NCBI RefSeq assembly: GCF_014204525.1
Contig: NZ_JACHLP010000009.1
Span: 62,001 to 126,000, forward strand
From: Roseateles oligotrophus
Lineage (GTDB): Bacteria; Pseudomonadota; Gammaproteobacteria; Burkholderiales; Burkholderiaceae_C
Direction of reading: 5' to 3'
DNA: 64,000 bases
In this document: one piece after another, positions 51,559-59,843 of the stretch
Position numbering within the stretch: position 1 is the stretch's first letter
How the letters are laid out: each line of letters starts with the position of its first letter
The notes under the pieces: model-generated
The model's database searches: none
The model's input: the letters and a program-made list of their open reading frames with translations, nothing else
Told to the model about the DNA's origin: nothing
Program-made: the position numbers and the translations under genes

Positions 51559-52596
51559 ATGACTGATCTCGAACAATTGCTGCAGACGGCCCAGAGCGAA
51601 TTCGCGGCCGCCGCCACGCCCGCCGATCTTGAGAACGCCAAGGCGCGCTTTCTGGGCAAAGCCGGTCGTGTGACCGAGTTGCTGAAGGGCCTGGCGGCCC
51701 TGCCCGTCGATGAGAAGAAGGCGCGCGGCGCCGAGATCAATGTCTTGAAATCCGGCATCGAGGCCGCGCTGACGGCCCGTCGCCAGGCCTTGGCCGACGC
51801 CGAGTTGGCCCTGCAGCTGAAGGCCGAAGCCCTGGATGTGAGCCTGCCCGGCCGCCAGCGCGGCAGCGGTGGCTTGCATCCCATCACCCGCGCGATGGAG
51901 CGCATCGAGGCCATCTTTGGCTCCATGGGTTTCGATGTGGCCGACGGCCCCGAGATCGAGAACGATTGGTTCAACTTCACCGCGCTGAACACGCCGGCCG
52001 ACCACCCGGCCCGCTCCATGCATGACACCTTCTATGTCGAAGGCGGCCATGTTCTGCGCACCCACACCAGTCCCATGCAGATTCGCTATGCGGTCCAGCA
52101 TGTGAAGCGCCACAAGGCCTTGATCGATGCCGGTCAGCCCATGCCCGAGATCCGCGTCATCGCCCCCGGTCGCACCTACCGGGTGGACAGCGATGCCACC
52201 CATTCGCCCATGTTCCACCAGGTCGAAGGCCTGTGGGTGGGCGAGAACATCAGCTTCAAGGATTTGAAGTCGGTGTATGGCAACTTTCTGCAGCAGTTTT
52301 TTGAGTCGGACGAGCTGGCGTTGCGCTTCCGCCCCAGCTACTTCCCCTTCACCGAGCCCAGCGCCGAGATCGACATGATGTTCGCCACCGGCCCGCTGAA
52401 GGGTCGCTGGCTGGAGGTGTCGGGTTCCGGCCAGGTTCACCCCCAGGTGATCCGCAATATGGGCCTGGACCCCGAGCGCTACATCGGTTTCGCCTTCGGC
52501 TCCGGCATCGACCGCCTGGCCATGCTGCGCTACGGCGTGAGCGATCTGCGCCAGTTCTTCGACGGTGATTTGCGCTTCCTGTCGCAGTTCAAGTGA
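51559..52596 (+). CDS. pheS: Phenylalanine--tRNA ligase alpha subunit
   Basis: A 345-residue class II synthetase subunit. Start ATG 51559 ([15 protein letters not shown]) gives the family length; the longer open frame upstream crosses the terminator and is rejected. The N-terminal coiled coil covers about 1-95, then the catalytic core: [20 protein letters not shown], motif 2 region [20 protein letters not shown], and motif 3 [17 protein letters not shown]. It forms an alpha2-beta2 complex with PheT, encoded 42 bases downstream. Confidence 0.97.
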   Translation: MTDLEQLLQTAQSEFAAAATPADLENAKARFLGKAGRVTELLKGLAALPVDEKKARGAEINVLKSGIEAALTARRQALADAELALQLKAEALDVSLPGRQRGSGGLHPITRAMERIEAIFGSMGFDVADGPEIENDWFNFTALNTPADHPARSMHDTFYVEGGHVLRTHTSPMQIRYAVQHVKRHKALIDAGQPMPEIRVIAPGRTYRVDSDATHSPMFHQVEGLWVGENISFKDLKSVYGNFLQQFFESDELALRFRPSYFPFTEPSAEIDMMFATGPLKGRWLEVSGSGQVHPQVIRNMGLDPERYIGFAFGSGIDRLAMLRYGVSDLRQFFDGDLRFLSQFK

Positions 52597-52638
52597 ACGA
52601 CAAGCAAATCAAAGTCCGAGAACTCAAGAGAACACATC

Positions 52639-55053
52639 ATGCAATTTCCTGAATCCTGGCTGCGGTCTTTTTGCAACCCCGCGCTGAACACCCAAGAACT
52701 GGCCGAGCTGCTGACCATGTCCGGCCTGGAGGTCGAAGAGCTGCGCCCCGTGGCTCCGCCTTTCCACGGCATCGTCGTGGCCGAAATCCTGTCGGCCGAG
52801 CAGCACCCTAACGCCGACAAGCTGCGCATCTGCCAGGTCAATGCGGGCGGGCCTGAGCCCCTGCAAATCGTCTGCGGCGCCCCCAATGCGCGCGCCGGCA
52901 TCAAGGTGCCCCTGGCTACTGTGGGCGCCGAGTTGCCGCCCGGCGAAGACGGCAAGGCCTTCAAGATCGGCGTGGGCAAGCTGCGCGGCGTCGAGAGCTT
53001 TGGCATGCTGTGCTCGGCCCGCGAGCTCAAGCTGAGCGAAGAGCATGGCGGCCTGCTGGAACTGGCGGCCGAGGCCCCCGTGGGCCAGAACATCCGTGAG
53101 CATCTGCAGCTCGACGACACCTTGTTCACTCTCAAGCTGACGCCCAATCTGGCCCATGCCCTGAGCGTCTACGGCATCGCCCGCGAGGTCTCGGCCTTGA
53201 CCGGTGCACCGCTGCAAACGCCGAGCTTCGCGCCCGTGGCCGTGAGCCATCAGGACAAACTGCCGGTGCGTATCGAGGCGGCCGATCTGTGCGGCCGTTT
53301 CTCCGGCCGCATCGTGCGCGGCGTCAACACCCAGGTGCAGACCCCTGCGTGGATGGTCGATCGCCTGGCCCGCTGCGGCCAGCGTTCGGTCTCGCCCCTG
53401 GTGGACATCTCCAACTATGTGATGTTCGAGCTGGGCCGGCCCTCGCATATCTTCGATCTGGACAAGATTCACGATGAGTTGGTGATCCGTTGGGCCAAGC
53501 CCGGCGAGACGCTCAAGCTCCTGAATGGCAATACCGTGACGCTGGACGAGACGGTGGGCGTGGTGGCGGACGCGCAAGCGCCCGAGTCCCTGGCCGGCAT
53601 CATGGGTGGCGAGGCCACGGCCGTGTCCGACAGCACCCGGAATGTCTACGTCGAGGCGGCGTTCTGGTGGCCGGGGGCGGTGATGGGTCGCTCGCGCCGT
53701 TTCAACTTCTCCACCGATGCGGGTCACCGCTTCGAGCGCGGTGTGGACCCGGCGCTGACCGTCGAACATATCGAGCGCATCACCCAGCTGATCCTGGACA
53801 TCTGCGGCGGCCAGGCCGGCCCCATGGACGACACGATTGCCGCGCTACCCGAGCGCAAGCCCGTGGCCCTGCGGGTGGCGCGTGCATCCAAGGTCATCGG
53901 CATGCCGGTCTCGCAGGAAGATTGCGCCCGCGTCTTCACCCGCCTGGGCCTGGCCTTCACCGAGGCACCCGGCGTCTTGACCGTGACCCCGCCCAGTTTC
54001 CGCTTCGATCTGCAGATCGAGGAAGACCTGATCGAAGAAGTGATCCGCGTGCTGGGCTTTCCCCAGCTGCCCGCCACGCCGCCGCTCGCGCCGGTGGTGG
54101 CCAAGGTGGCCTCGGAGTCGCGCCGCAGCGTGCATGCCTTGCGTCACGCCCTGGCCGGCTGCGGCTATTTTGAAACTATCAATTTCAGCTTCGTCGAAGC
54201 CCGCTGGGAAAACGAGTTAGCCGGCAACAGCAATCCCATCCAGTTGCTCAACCCCATCGCCGCGCCTCTGGCCGTGATGCGGACCAGCTTGATCGGCAGC
54301 CTGATCAACACCTTGCGCTACAACCTGGCGCGCCGTGCGCCGCGGGTGCGTTTGTTCGAGATCGGCCGTGTCTTCCTGCGCGATGCCTCGGTGGTAGAGA
54401 GCGACGCCAGCATCGCCGGCGTTCATCAGCCCATGCGCGTGGCCGGCCTGGCCTTTGGCCCGGCCGAGCAGCAACAGTGGAGCCAGCGTGAGCGTCAGGT
54501 CGACTTCTTCGATGTGAAGGGCGATCTGGAGGCCTTGTTCGCCCCACGCCAGCTGCGCTTTGTCGCGGCCGAGCACCCGGCCCTGCATCCGGGCCGCAGT
54601 GCTCGCATCGAGCTGGATGGCCAGGACATCGGTGTGATCGGCGAGCTGCATCCCAAGTGGCGTCAGGGCTATGAGCTGCCCAGCGCGCCCATCGTGTTTG
54701 AACTCGATCTGCCCGCCGTGCTGTCGCGCCCGCTGCCGGCCGCCCAAGCGCTGCCGCGCCAACAGTCCGTTCTGCGCGACCTGGCCGTTATCGTGGGCGA
54801 GGGCGTGACGCACGAAGCCTTGATGCAGACGATTCAGTCGGCGCACAGCGGCCTGATCCGTTCCGCCAAGCTCTTCGACGTGTTCAAGCCCAGCCAGGCC
54901 AGCAGCGATCTGAAGGAGGGCGAGCGCAGCATGGCCGTGCGTCTGGAGTTGCTGGACGACGAGGTGACGCTGACCGAAGAGCGCATCGAGCAGACGGTGT
55001 CCGCCGTCATCGAGGCCCTGGCCCAGCGCCTGGGCGCGCGCCTGCGGGCCTAA
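52639..55053 (+). CDS. pheT: Phenylalanine--tRNA ligase beta subunit
   Basis: An 804-residue subunit. Domains in order: EMAP/tRNA-binding (about 40-150, VAEILSAEQHPNADKLRICQ), the B3/B4 editing region (about 205-370), B5 (about 400-475), a catalytic-like class II fold, and the FDX-ACB anticodon-binding domain at the C-terminus (FDVFKPSQASSDLKEGERSM, ending QRLGARLRA). Normal length. The ihfA gene follows after 39 bases, as in many proteobacteria. Confidence 0.97.
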   Translation: MQFPESWLRSFCNPALNTQELAELLTMSGLEVEELRPVAPPFHGIVVAEILSAEQHPNADKLRICQVNAGGPEPLQIVCGAPNARAGIKVPLATVGAELPPGEDGKAFKIGVGKLRGVESFGMLCSARELKLSEEHGGLLELAAEAPVGQNIREHLQLDDTLFTLKLTPNLAHALSVYGIAREVSALTGAPLQTPSFAPVAVSHQDKLPVRIEAADLCGRFSGRIVRGVNTQVQTPAWMVDRLARCGQRSVSPLVDISNYVMFELGRPSHIFDLDKIHDELVIRWAKPGETLKLLNGNTVTLDETVGVVADAQAPESLAGIMGGEATAVSDSTRNVYVEAAFWWPGAVMGRSRRFNFSTDAGHRFERGVDPALTVEHIERITQLILDICGGQAGPMDDTIAALPERKPVALRVARASKVIGMPVSQEDCARVFTRLGLAFTEAPGVLTVTPPSFRFDLQIEEDLIEEVIRVLGFPQLPATPPLAPVVAKVASESRRSVHALRHALAGCGYFETINFSFVEARWENELAGNSNPIQLLNPIAAPLAVMRTSLIGSLINTLRYNLARRAPRVRLFEIGRVFLRDASVVESDASIAGVHQPMRVAGLAFGPAEQQQWSQRERQVDFFDVKGDLEALFAPRQLRFVAAEHPALHPGRSARIELDGQDIGVIGELHPKWRQGYELPSAPIVFELDLPAVLSRPLPAAQALPRQQSVLRDLAVIVGEGVTHEALMQTIQSAHSGLIRSAKLFDVFKPSQASSDLKEGERSMAVRLELLDDEVTLTEERIEQTVSAVIEALAQRLGARLRA

Positions 55054-55092
55054 GGCAGCGGACCGGAACCAAAGGGGGAGCGTGGGCAAATC

Positions 55093-55521
55093 ATGATGAG
55101 CAATCTGCACAAGAAGAGCGAGCCAAACGTCCGGCCTGAGGGCGAGGGCGCCGATCCTGCGGCTGCTGCAGCCAAGCCTGCGGCCCGGGTGCTCCTGCCC
55201 AGCCTGGAAACGCCCACGCTGACCAAGGCCGAGCTGTCCGAACTGCTGTTCGACAAGCTGGGCCTGAACAAGCGCGAGTCTAAGGATATGGTCGAGGCTT
55301 TTTTCGACATCATCCACGGCAGGCTGGTGGAGGGCGATGACGTCAAGCTCTCGGGCTTCGGTAACTTCAATATCCGCCGCAAAGCACCTCGCCCGGGGCG
55401 CAATCCACGCACCGGCGAGTCAATCCCTATCAAGGCCAGAGATGTGGTGACATTTCACGCCAGTCACAAACTCAAGAGCCTGGTGCAGGGCGATGTTTGC
55501 GACGAAGACGACATCGAGTAG
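55093..55521 (+). CDS. ihfA: Integration host factor subunit alpha with N-terminal extension
   Basis: A 142-residue DNA-bending protein. The standard IHF-alpha body starts near residue 42 ([20 protein letters not shown]) and holds [29 protein letters not shown], the DNA-intercalating region [12 protein letters not shown] and [10 protein letters not shown]. Ahead of it lies an extra ~40-residue Ala/Pro/Glu segment that E. coli IhfA lacks. No good internal start exists, so the extension is probably made. The tail is acidic (CDEDDIE). Translated from ATG 55093 or 55096 behind GGGGGAG. Co-directional with pheST and the MerR gene. Confidence 0.95.
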   Translation: MMSNLHKKSEPNVRPEGEGADPAAAAAKPAARVLLPSLETPTLTKAELSELLFDKLGLNKRESKDMVEAFFDIIHGRLVEGDDVKLSGFGNFNIRRKAPRPGRNPRTGESIPIKARDVVTFHASHKLKSLVQGDVCDEDDIE

Positions 55522-55558
55522 AGTCTGAGCTCCCCGGACTCCCAGACGCCAGACCCGC

Positions 55559-56113
55559 ATGAGCAATGCGCTTCCAGCCATCCCCGCCAAACGCTATTTC
55601 ACCATCGGTGAGGTGAGTGATCTGTGTGGTGTGAAGCCTTATGTGCTGCGCTATTGGGAGCAGGAGTTCAGCCAGCTCAAGCCGATGAAGCGTCGCGGCA
55701 ATCGGCGCTACTACCAGCATCACGAGGTGCTGCTGATCCGCCGCATCCGTGGGCTGCTGTACGAGCAAGGCTTCACCATCAGTGGCGCCCGCAATCAACT
55801 CATCGACGCCAGCGCTGCCCGGACGGCCGAGGCCAGGTTTGCTCCGTCGCCAAGCGCCCTGGAGGGTGCAGGCCTTGACGCTGAAGATGAGGGTCAGGCC
55901 CTGTTGGCGGACCTGCTTGTCGGCCCGGCCCTCAGGGCGAGCAGCGCTCCAGCCGCAGGAACGAGTGCATCCGCGACAGCCCATACCAGCGAGGCGCGCA
56001 GCCAGCTGGAGGTGAGTGCGGTGCAGGCGGCCGCGGGCGAGCAACTGCAACCTTGGTCTCTGAGCCAGGTACGCGAAGAACTTTTCGCCATCCGCTCCAC
56101 TCTTTTTGTCTGA
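55559..56113 (+). CDS. MerR-family transcriptional regulator
   Basis: A 184-residue regulator. The N-terminal winged helix is clear: RYFTIGEVSDLCGVKPYVLR, YWEQEFSQLKPMKRRGNRRY, then a helix LLIRRIRGLLYEQGFTISGA. The C-terminal part is Ala/Ser-rich with no Cys metal-binding motif, so the effector is unknown. MerR genes directly after ihfA and before a tRNA-Pro gene are frequent in Burkholderiales. It starts 37 bases after ihfA and is probably in the same transcript. Confidence 0.9.
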   Translation: MSNALPAIPAKRYFTIGEVSDLCGVKPYVLRYWEQEFSQLKPMKRRGNRRYYQHHEVLLIRRIRGLLYEQGFTISGARNQLIDASAARTAEARFAPSPSALEGAGLDAEDEGQALLADLLVGPALRASSAPAAGTSASATAHTSEARSQLEVSAVQAAAGEQLQPWSLSQVREELFAIRSTLFV

Positions 56114-56139
56114 ATCTCGCAGAGCCCAGAAAAATGGGC

Positions 56140-56145
56140 TATACT
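56140..56145 (+). promoter_or_regulatory. Likely -10 box of the tRNA-Pro promoter
   Basis: TATACT lies 12 bases before the first mature tRNA base, followed by a short discriminator. The -35 is weak. The hairpin GCCCA-gaaaaa-TGGGC just upstream may end the MerR transcript. Confidence 0.5.
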
Positions 56146-56156
56146 GCGAAGCTCAG

Positions 56157-56234
<78 letters not shown>

Positions 56235-56256
56235 GAAACAAAAAGAGAGATCAAAT

Positions 56257-56333
56257 CGGAGCGTAGCGCAGCCTGGTAGCGCACTTGCATGGGGTGCAAG
56301 GGGTCGCGAGTTCGAATCCCGCCGTTCCGACCA
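56257..56333 (+). tRNA. tRNA-Pro(GGG), copy 2
   Basis: 77 bases with encoded CCA, 22 bases after copy 1. Same D- and anticodon arms and anticodon GGG. Changes: acceptor CGGAGCG (base 4 A for G) and T-arm GCGAG-TTCGAAT-CCCGC, where a T-A pair of copy 1 is a C-G pair, a compensated change. The A52-C62 mismatch is kept. The two are likely made from one precursor ended by the terminator at 56348. Confidence 0.95.
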
Positions 56334-56347
56334 TTGATACAACAATG

Positions 56348-56388
56348 AAACGCGTTAGCAGCTCAGGCCGCTAACGCGTTTTTCTTTT
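56348..56388 (+). terminator. Intrinsic terminator after the tRNA-Pro pair
   Basis: AAACGCGTTAGC (56348-56359) and GCTAACGCGTTT (56370-56381) form a 12-base perfect stem with a ten-base loop, followed by TTCTTTT. It closes the tRNA transcript and may also serve the convergent membrane-protein gene. Confidence 0.9.
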
Positions 56389-56404
56389 GTCCGCCGATCT
56401 GTTC

Positions 56405-57034
56405 TCAAAGCAAGCCGCCGGCCCAGGCCTGCACGCGCCGGGCGATGTCCAGCAGCACATGACCCGTCAGCAGGGCAAAGGCCACGGCGCCCGAGCCCAC
56501 CAGGGCCGAGGCCAGCAAGGCCAAGCCATCGCGGAACATCCAGCCCAGGCTCAGCAGTACCAGGCTCAGGCTGGGCAGCACATTGCCCAGGGGCAGGGGC
56601 AGCAGGATCAGCAAGCCCATCAAGGCGATCCAGACCCGCCAGCCTGCGTGGGTGCGGCTGTGGCTGGTCCAGGTCCAGCGGGCCTTCATCAAGCGGTCGG
56701 AGAGCCCGTACATCCAGGCCAGAAAGCGCAGGCAGCGGCGCGACCACAAGGCATTGAGACGGACCCGGCCCAGGCGCTCCGGCACGATGCTGCCGTCCAA
56801 CTGGCTGCTCCAGCGCCAGGCAATCACAAAGATCACAAAGCTCAGCAAGGTGCCCACCCCCGCCATGGGCATGACGCTGAGCACGGCCATCAGCAGCAGC
56901 AAGACGGCGGCCGAGGCCTCGCCATGCAGGTGCAGCAGGTCCGGCAGGCTGAGTTGCTGGGGCGCGGGCCGCTGAGCCGTATCCACATGCGCCTGGGCGG
57001 CGCGGCTGAAAACTTCGGCAAGCTGCTTGGACAT
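56405..57034 (-). CDS. ExoD-like exopolysaccharide synthesis membrane protein
   Basis: A 209-residue inner-membrane protein. LSLPDLLHLHGEASAAVLLL, LMAVLSVMPMAGVGTLLSF and LLPLPLGNVLPSLSLVLLSL followed by GWMFRDGLALLAS match the ExoD family pattern of four to five helices with a basic central loop (RRCLRFLAWMYGLSDRLMKA). ExoD was named for exopolysaccharide and alkali-tolerance effects in rhizobia; its biochemical role is unclear. It begins 6 bases after the stop of the next minus-strand gene, so both are probably co-transcribed. Confidence 0.75.
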   Translation of the reverse strand: MSKQLAEVFSRAAQAHVDTAQRPAPQQLSLPDLLHLHGEASAAVLLLLMAVLSVMPMAGVGTLLSFVIFVIAWRWSSQLDGSIVPERLGRVRLNALWSRRCLRFLAWMYGLSDRLMKARWTWTSHSRTHAGWRVWIALMGLLILLPLPLGNVLPSLSLVLLSLGWMFRDGLALLASALVGSGAVAFALLTGHVLLDIARRVQAWAGGLL

Positions 57035-57040
57035 GCGGGC

Positions 57041-57442
57041 TCAGATGCCGGCGCGTTGCTTGAGTGCGTCCAGGCTCGGCAGGCGGCCCAGCAGCAAATG
57101 GCCGGCGATGGCCAGGACCAGCATGAGGACCATGCCCAGCAGCCACAGCAGCCAGATCAGGGGTTCCAGCCAGCCCATGGCCGAGCCCAGCATGGGCAGC
57201 ACATCACGGCCGGCCGAGAGAGCCCAGAGCACGGCTTCCTGCGCCAGCTTGATGGAAGCCGGGTCCAGCCACAGGCTGACCCAGGCCGGCACCGGCCATT
57301 GGGCCGCGGCCGTTCCCACCGCCGCGGCATCGCCGCTGGCCAGCAATTGGGCGGCCCATTCGCTCAGGGCGATCACCAGCAAGGCGCCGCCGGTCCACAG
57401 GGCGCTCAACAGGGCGAAAACAATCCAGACAGCAATTTTCAT
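57041..57442 (-). CDS. Small membrane protein of unknown function
   Basis: A 133-residue protein with an N-terminal helix (MKIAVWIVFALLSALWTGGA) and a C-terminal pair of hydrophobic stretches (MGWLEPLIWLLWLLGMVLML, VLAIAGHLLLG). Between them is a soluble Trp/Ala-rich segment of about 60 residues. No family was recognised. The start ATG 57442 lacks a clear ribosome site; GTG 57460 is an alternative, while the long upstream frame overlaps the cyclase gene and is discounted. It stands upstream of the ExoD-like gene on the same strand. Confidence 0.6.
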   Translation of the reverse strand: MKIAVWIVFALLSALWTGGALLVIALSEWAAQLLASGDAAAVGTAAAQWPVPAWVSLWLDPASIKLAQEAVLWALSAGRDVLPMLGSAMGWLEPLIWLLWLLGMVLMLVLAIAGHLLLGRLPSLDALKQRAGI

Positions 57443-57551
57443 CGGAGGGGTGGTCGTCACGGCGGAATGCCGCGGGAGCCTGTGCTTGAAGTAAGAAGGG
57501 CTCCACCATAGCCTGCCAACCCCGCATGAAAAACAACAGAGTTGCTGAGAG

Positions 57552-59591
57552 TTACTGATGTTTTTCGGAAGATTCCCTGCCGTGCTCCGCCGGCGTCTGG
57601 CTGTTGCGAACCGTGCCGCGCCCGGCTCTTTTTGCGGCATAACTGGCCAGATCGGCGCGCATCAACCAGTCCGCCGCGCTGCCCATGTCTTCGCTCAACG
57701 CAGCCACCCCGACGCTGGCGCCTACGCTCAGTCGCTGGCCCTGCCACTCCATGCTCAGGGTCTGGATGGCCTGGAGCAAATCGTGGGCCACGCGCTCGGC
57801 GCCGTCGCCGTGGCAGCGCTCCAGCAGCACGGCGAATTCATCGCCGCCCAGGCGCGCCAGCAAATCGCCGGCGCGGATGGCTGCCGCCGCCACATCGGCC
57901 ACGGCCTTGAGCATGGCGTCGCCTGCGGCATGGCCCTGGCTGTCGTTGATCTCCTTGAAGCGGTCCAGATCAAAGGCGATCAAGGCGGCCGGCTTGGCCC
58001 GCGAACGCATGGCGTAGACGGTTTCCAGGCGCTGCATGAATTCGCGCCGATTGGCCAGGCCGGTCAGGTTGTCGTGCTTGGCCGACCATTCCAGGGCCAG
58101 GCGGGAGCTGACCTCCTCGGAGATGTCGCTGACCGTCCAGATCGCGCCGGCATCATGGTCTTGCGGATCTACGGGTTGGCCCGACAGACGGCCCCAGAAG
58201 GTGCTGCCGTCGGCACGCAGCATCTGCCAGTCGCCCTGGTAGTGGCGGCCGGCCTCGAAGGCCTCGCGCACCTGGGGGCTGAGCGCATCGAAATCACCCT
58301 CGAACGCGTAGATCAGGCGGGTGGGTTGGCCCAGCAACTGCTCGGCCGTGTGGCCGAACAGCTTGCAAAACGCCACACTGACCAGCTCGAAGCGGCGCCG
58401 CCGGCTGAAGGCGATGCCTATCGGCGCGGCCTCCATCACCGACTGCAGCCGCCCCAGGATGAAGGCATTGCTGGCCTCGAAATTGGCCCGCTCGCGCGCC
58501 ACCCGCTGCAAGACTTGCTGCAGCTGGGCCACCTCGCCACGGCTGTGGGGCCAGTCCTGATTCACATCGATGGCGCCGTCGAACAAGTGGCTGGCGCGCT
58601 GACGTAACTGGCTCAAGGGCTGCAGCAGCCACCAGATCAGGGCCGTCAAGACGGTGGCCAGCACGGCGGCGATCGAGAGCGTCCAGATCACCGCCTGGTG
58701 CTGGGCCGCGGCCAGCGGCGCCAGCACGGCGCGGGTTTCGCGGGCGCGCCAGACCATCCAGTCCTGCGCCGGCACACCGGCCGCACCCAGCAGTTCCTTC
58801 GCGTCGCGCAGGTGCAGACCGGCCGGCTCCAGCGGCTGGCCGGCTTGCTGCCAGGCCTCAAAGCCATTCCGCAAACGCGGCTCCAGGCGGATGGAGCTGC
58901 CCACCAGCTTGCTATCGGGATGGGCCAGGATCAAGCCCTTGGCGTCGCTCACCACCACCAGCACGCCGTCCTCACCGCCCACGCTTTCGGCCACGCCTTC
59001 CAGCAGGTTCTGGCTTTGCAGGCGCAGCACGGCGCCCATCACCGCCCAGACGCGGCCTTGTTCCATCAGTGGCTGGGCCAGGATGACGACGGGCTCCTTG
59101 CTGACCCGGCTGATCAGCGGCGCCGACACCTGGGGCTGGCCCAGGCGCAGGGCCTTGGTGAAGTAGTCGCGGTCCTGCACATTGACCTCGGGCCGGCGGA
59201 AGCCGGTTTTGTCCACCGTGCCCAGCAGATTGCCGCCCGTATCCACCATGAAGAAGCTGCTGAAATTGGTCTGCAGGCGCAGATGGGTCTGCAGGAACTT
59301 GCTCAACTCCTCGGGGTGCAGGGTCGCGGGCTGCACATCCTTGGCCAGCGCGGTCAGTGCGCGCTGGTGTTGCACCATCCGATGAGCCAGCAGGGAAGCG
59401 GTGCGCACGGCCTCGCTGACCTCGGCGTGCTGGCGCTCGGACAGGGTGGCGGATTGGGCCTTGTGGATCAGCACCAGCACCGAGGCGCTCATGCCAATCA
59501 GGAGCAGCAGCAGACCGGCCAAGCCGACCTGGAACTTGAGGGTCTCGAAGCTGCGAACCACGCGCTGCAGCAGGGGCAGTCGCTCAGTCAT
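57552..59591 (-). CDS. Diguanylate cyclase with Cache sensor and PAS domains
   Basis: About 679 residues; makes cyclic di-GMP. N-terminal helix LAGLLLLLIGMSASVLVLIH, a periplasmic double-Cache-like sensor (VDTGGNLLGTVDKTGFRRPE, VQDRDYFTKALRLGQPQVSA), a second helix (VIWTLSIAAVLATVLTALIW), a short HAMP-like region, a PAS domain (VMEAAPIGIAFSRRRRFELV) and the GGDEF domain (HDNLTGLANRREFMQRLE, RLGGDEFAVLLERC). GGDEF is intact, and RAGD five residues ahead is an RxxD product-inhibition site. No EAL domain. Start ATG 59591 is the likeliest; a TTG at 59705 is possible. Confidence 0.92.
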   Translation of the reverse strand: MTERLPLLQRVVRSFETLKFQVGLAGLLLLLIGMSASVLVLIHKAQSATLSERQHAEVSEAVRTASLLAHRMVQHQRALTALAKDVQPATLHPEELSKFLQTHLRLQTNFSSFFMVDTGGNLLGTVDKTGFRRPEVNVQDRDYFTKALRLGQPQVSAPLISRVSKEPVVILAQPLMEQGRVWAVMGAVLRLQSQNLLEGVAESVGGEDGVLVVVSDAKGLILAHPDSKLVGSSIRLEPRLRNGFEAWQQAGQPLEPAGLHLRDAKELLGAAGVPAQDWMVWRARETRAVLAPLAAAQHQAVIWTLSIAAVLATVLTALIWWLLQPLSQLRQRASHLFDGAIDVNQDWPHSRGEVAQLQQVLQRVARERANFEASNAFILGRLQSVMEAAPIGIAFSRRRRFELVSVAFCKLFGHTAEQLLGQPTRLIYAFEGDFDALSPQVREAFEAGRHYQGDWQMLRADGSTFWGRLSGQPVDPQDHDAGAIWTVSDISEEVSSRLALEWSAKHDNLTGLANRREFMQRLETVYAMRSRAKPAALIAFDLDRFKEINDSQGHAAGDAMLKAVADVAAAAIRAGDLLARLGGDEFAVLLERCHGDGAERVAHDLLQAIQTLSMEWQGQRLSVGASVGVAALSEDMGSAADWLMRADLASYAAKRAGRGTVRNSQTPAEHGRESSEKHQ

Positions 59592-59843
59592 GGAGGGCTT
59601 GGGGCTGGGGCATGGTGGAGGCGTGGTGGTGGCGGCGAGGAGCTGAGGCTGGCGATGGCGGGCAGGGCGCTCATGCCCGCTATTCAGCGCATATGGCGAG
59701 AGCAAAGTTTAGGTCAAGCGGGGGGACCTGCCCGCCGGGCGCTGGATGCGGATATTTCGAGCCTCAAAGCCTGCGCGCCCAGGCCAGGGAATGCCGTGGA
59801 ATGGGCCTAGACTTCCGCCCAAATCTACCGCGTGGGAGGGCCG

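Noticed and set aside
51506-51562. Phe-containing mini-frame [18 protein letters not shown] overlapping the pheS start, as a pheM-like leader
   Set aside because: Its Phe codons are only the T-tract of the terminator, and there is no ribosome site or downstream attenuator.
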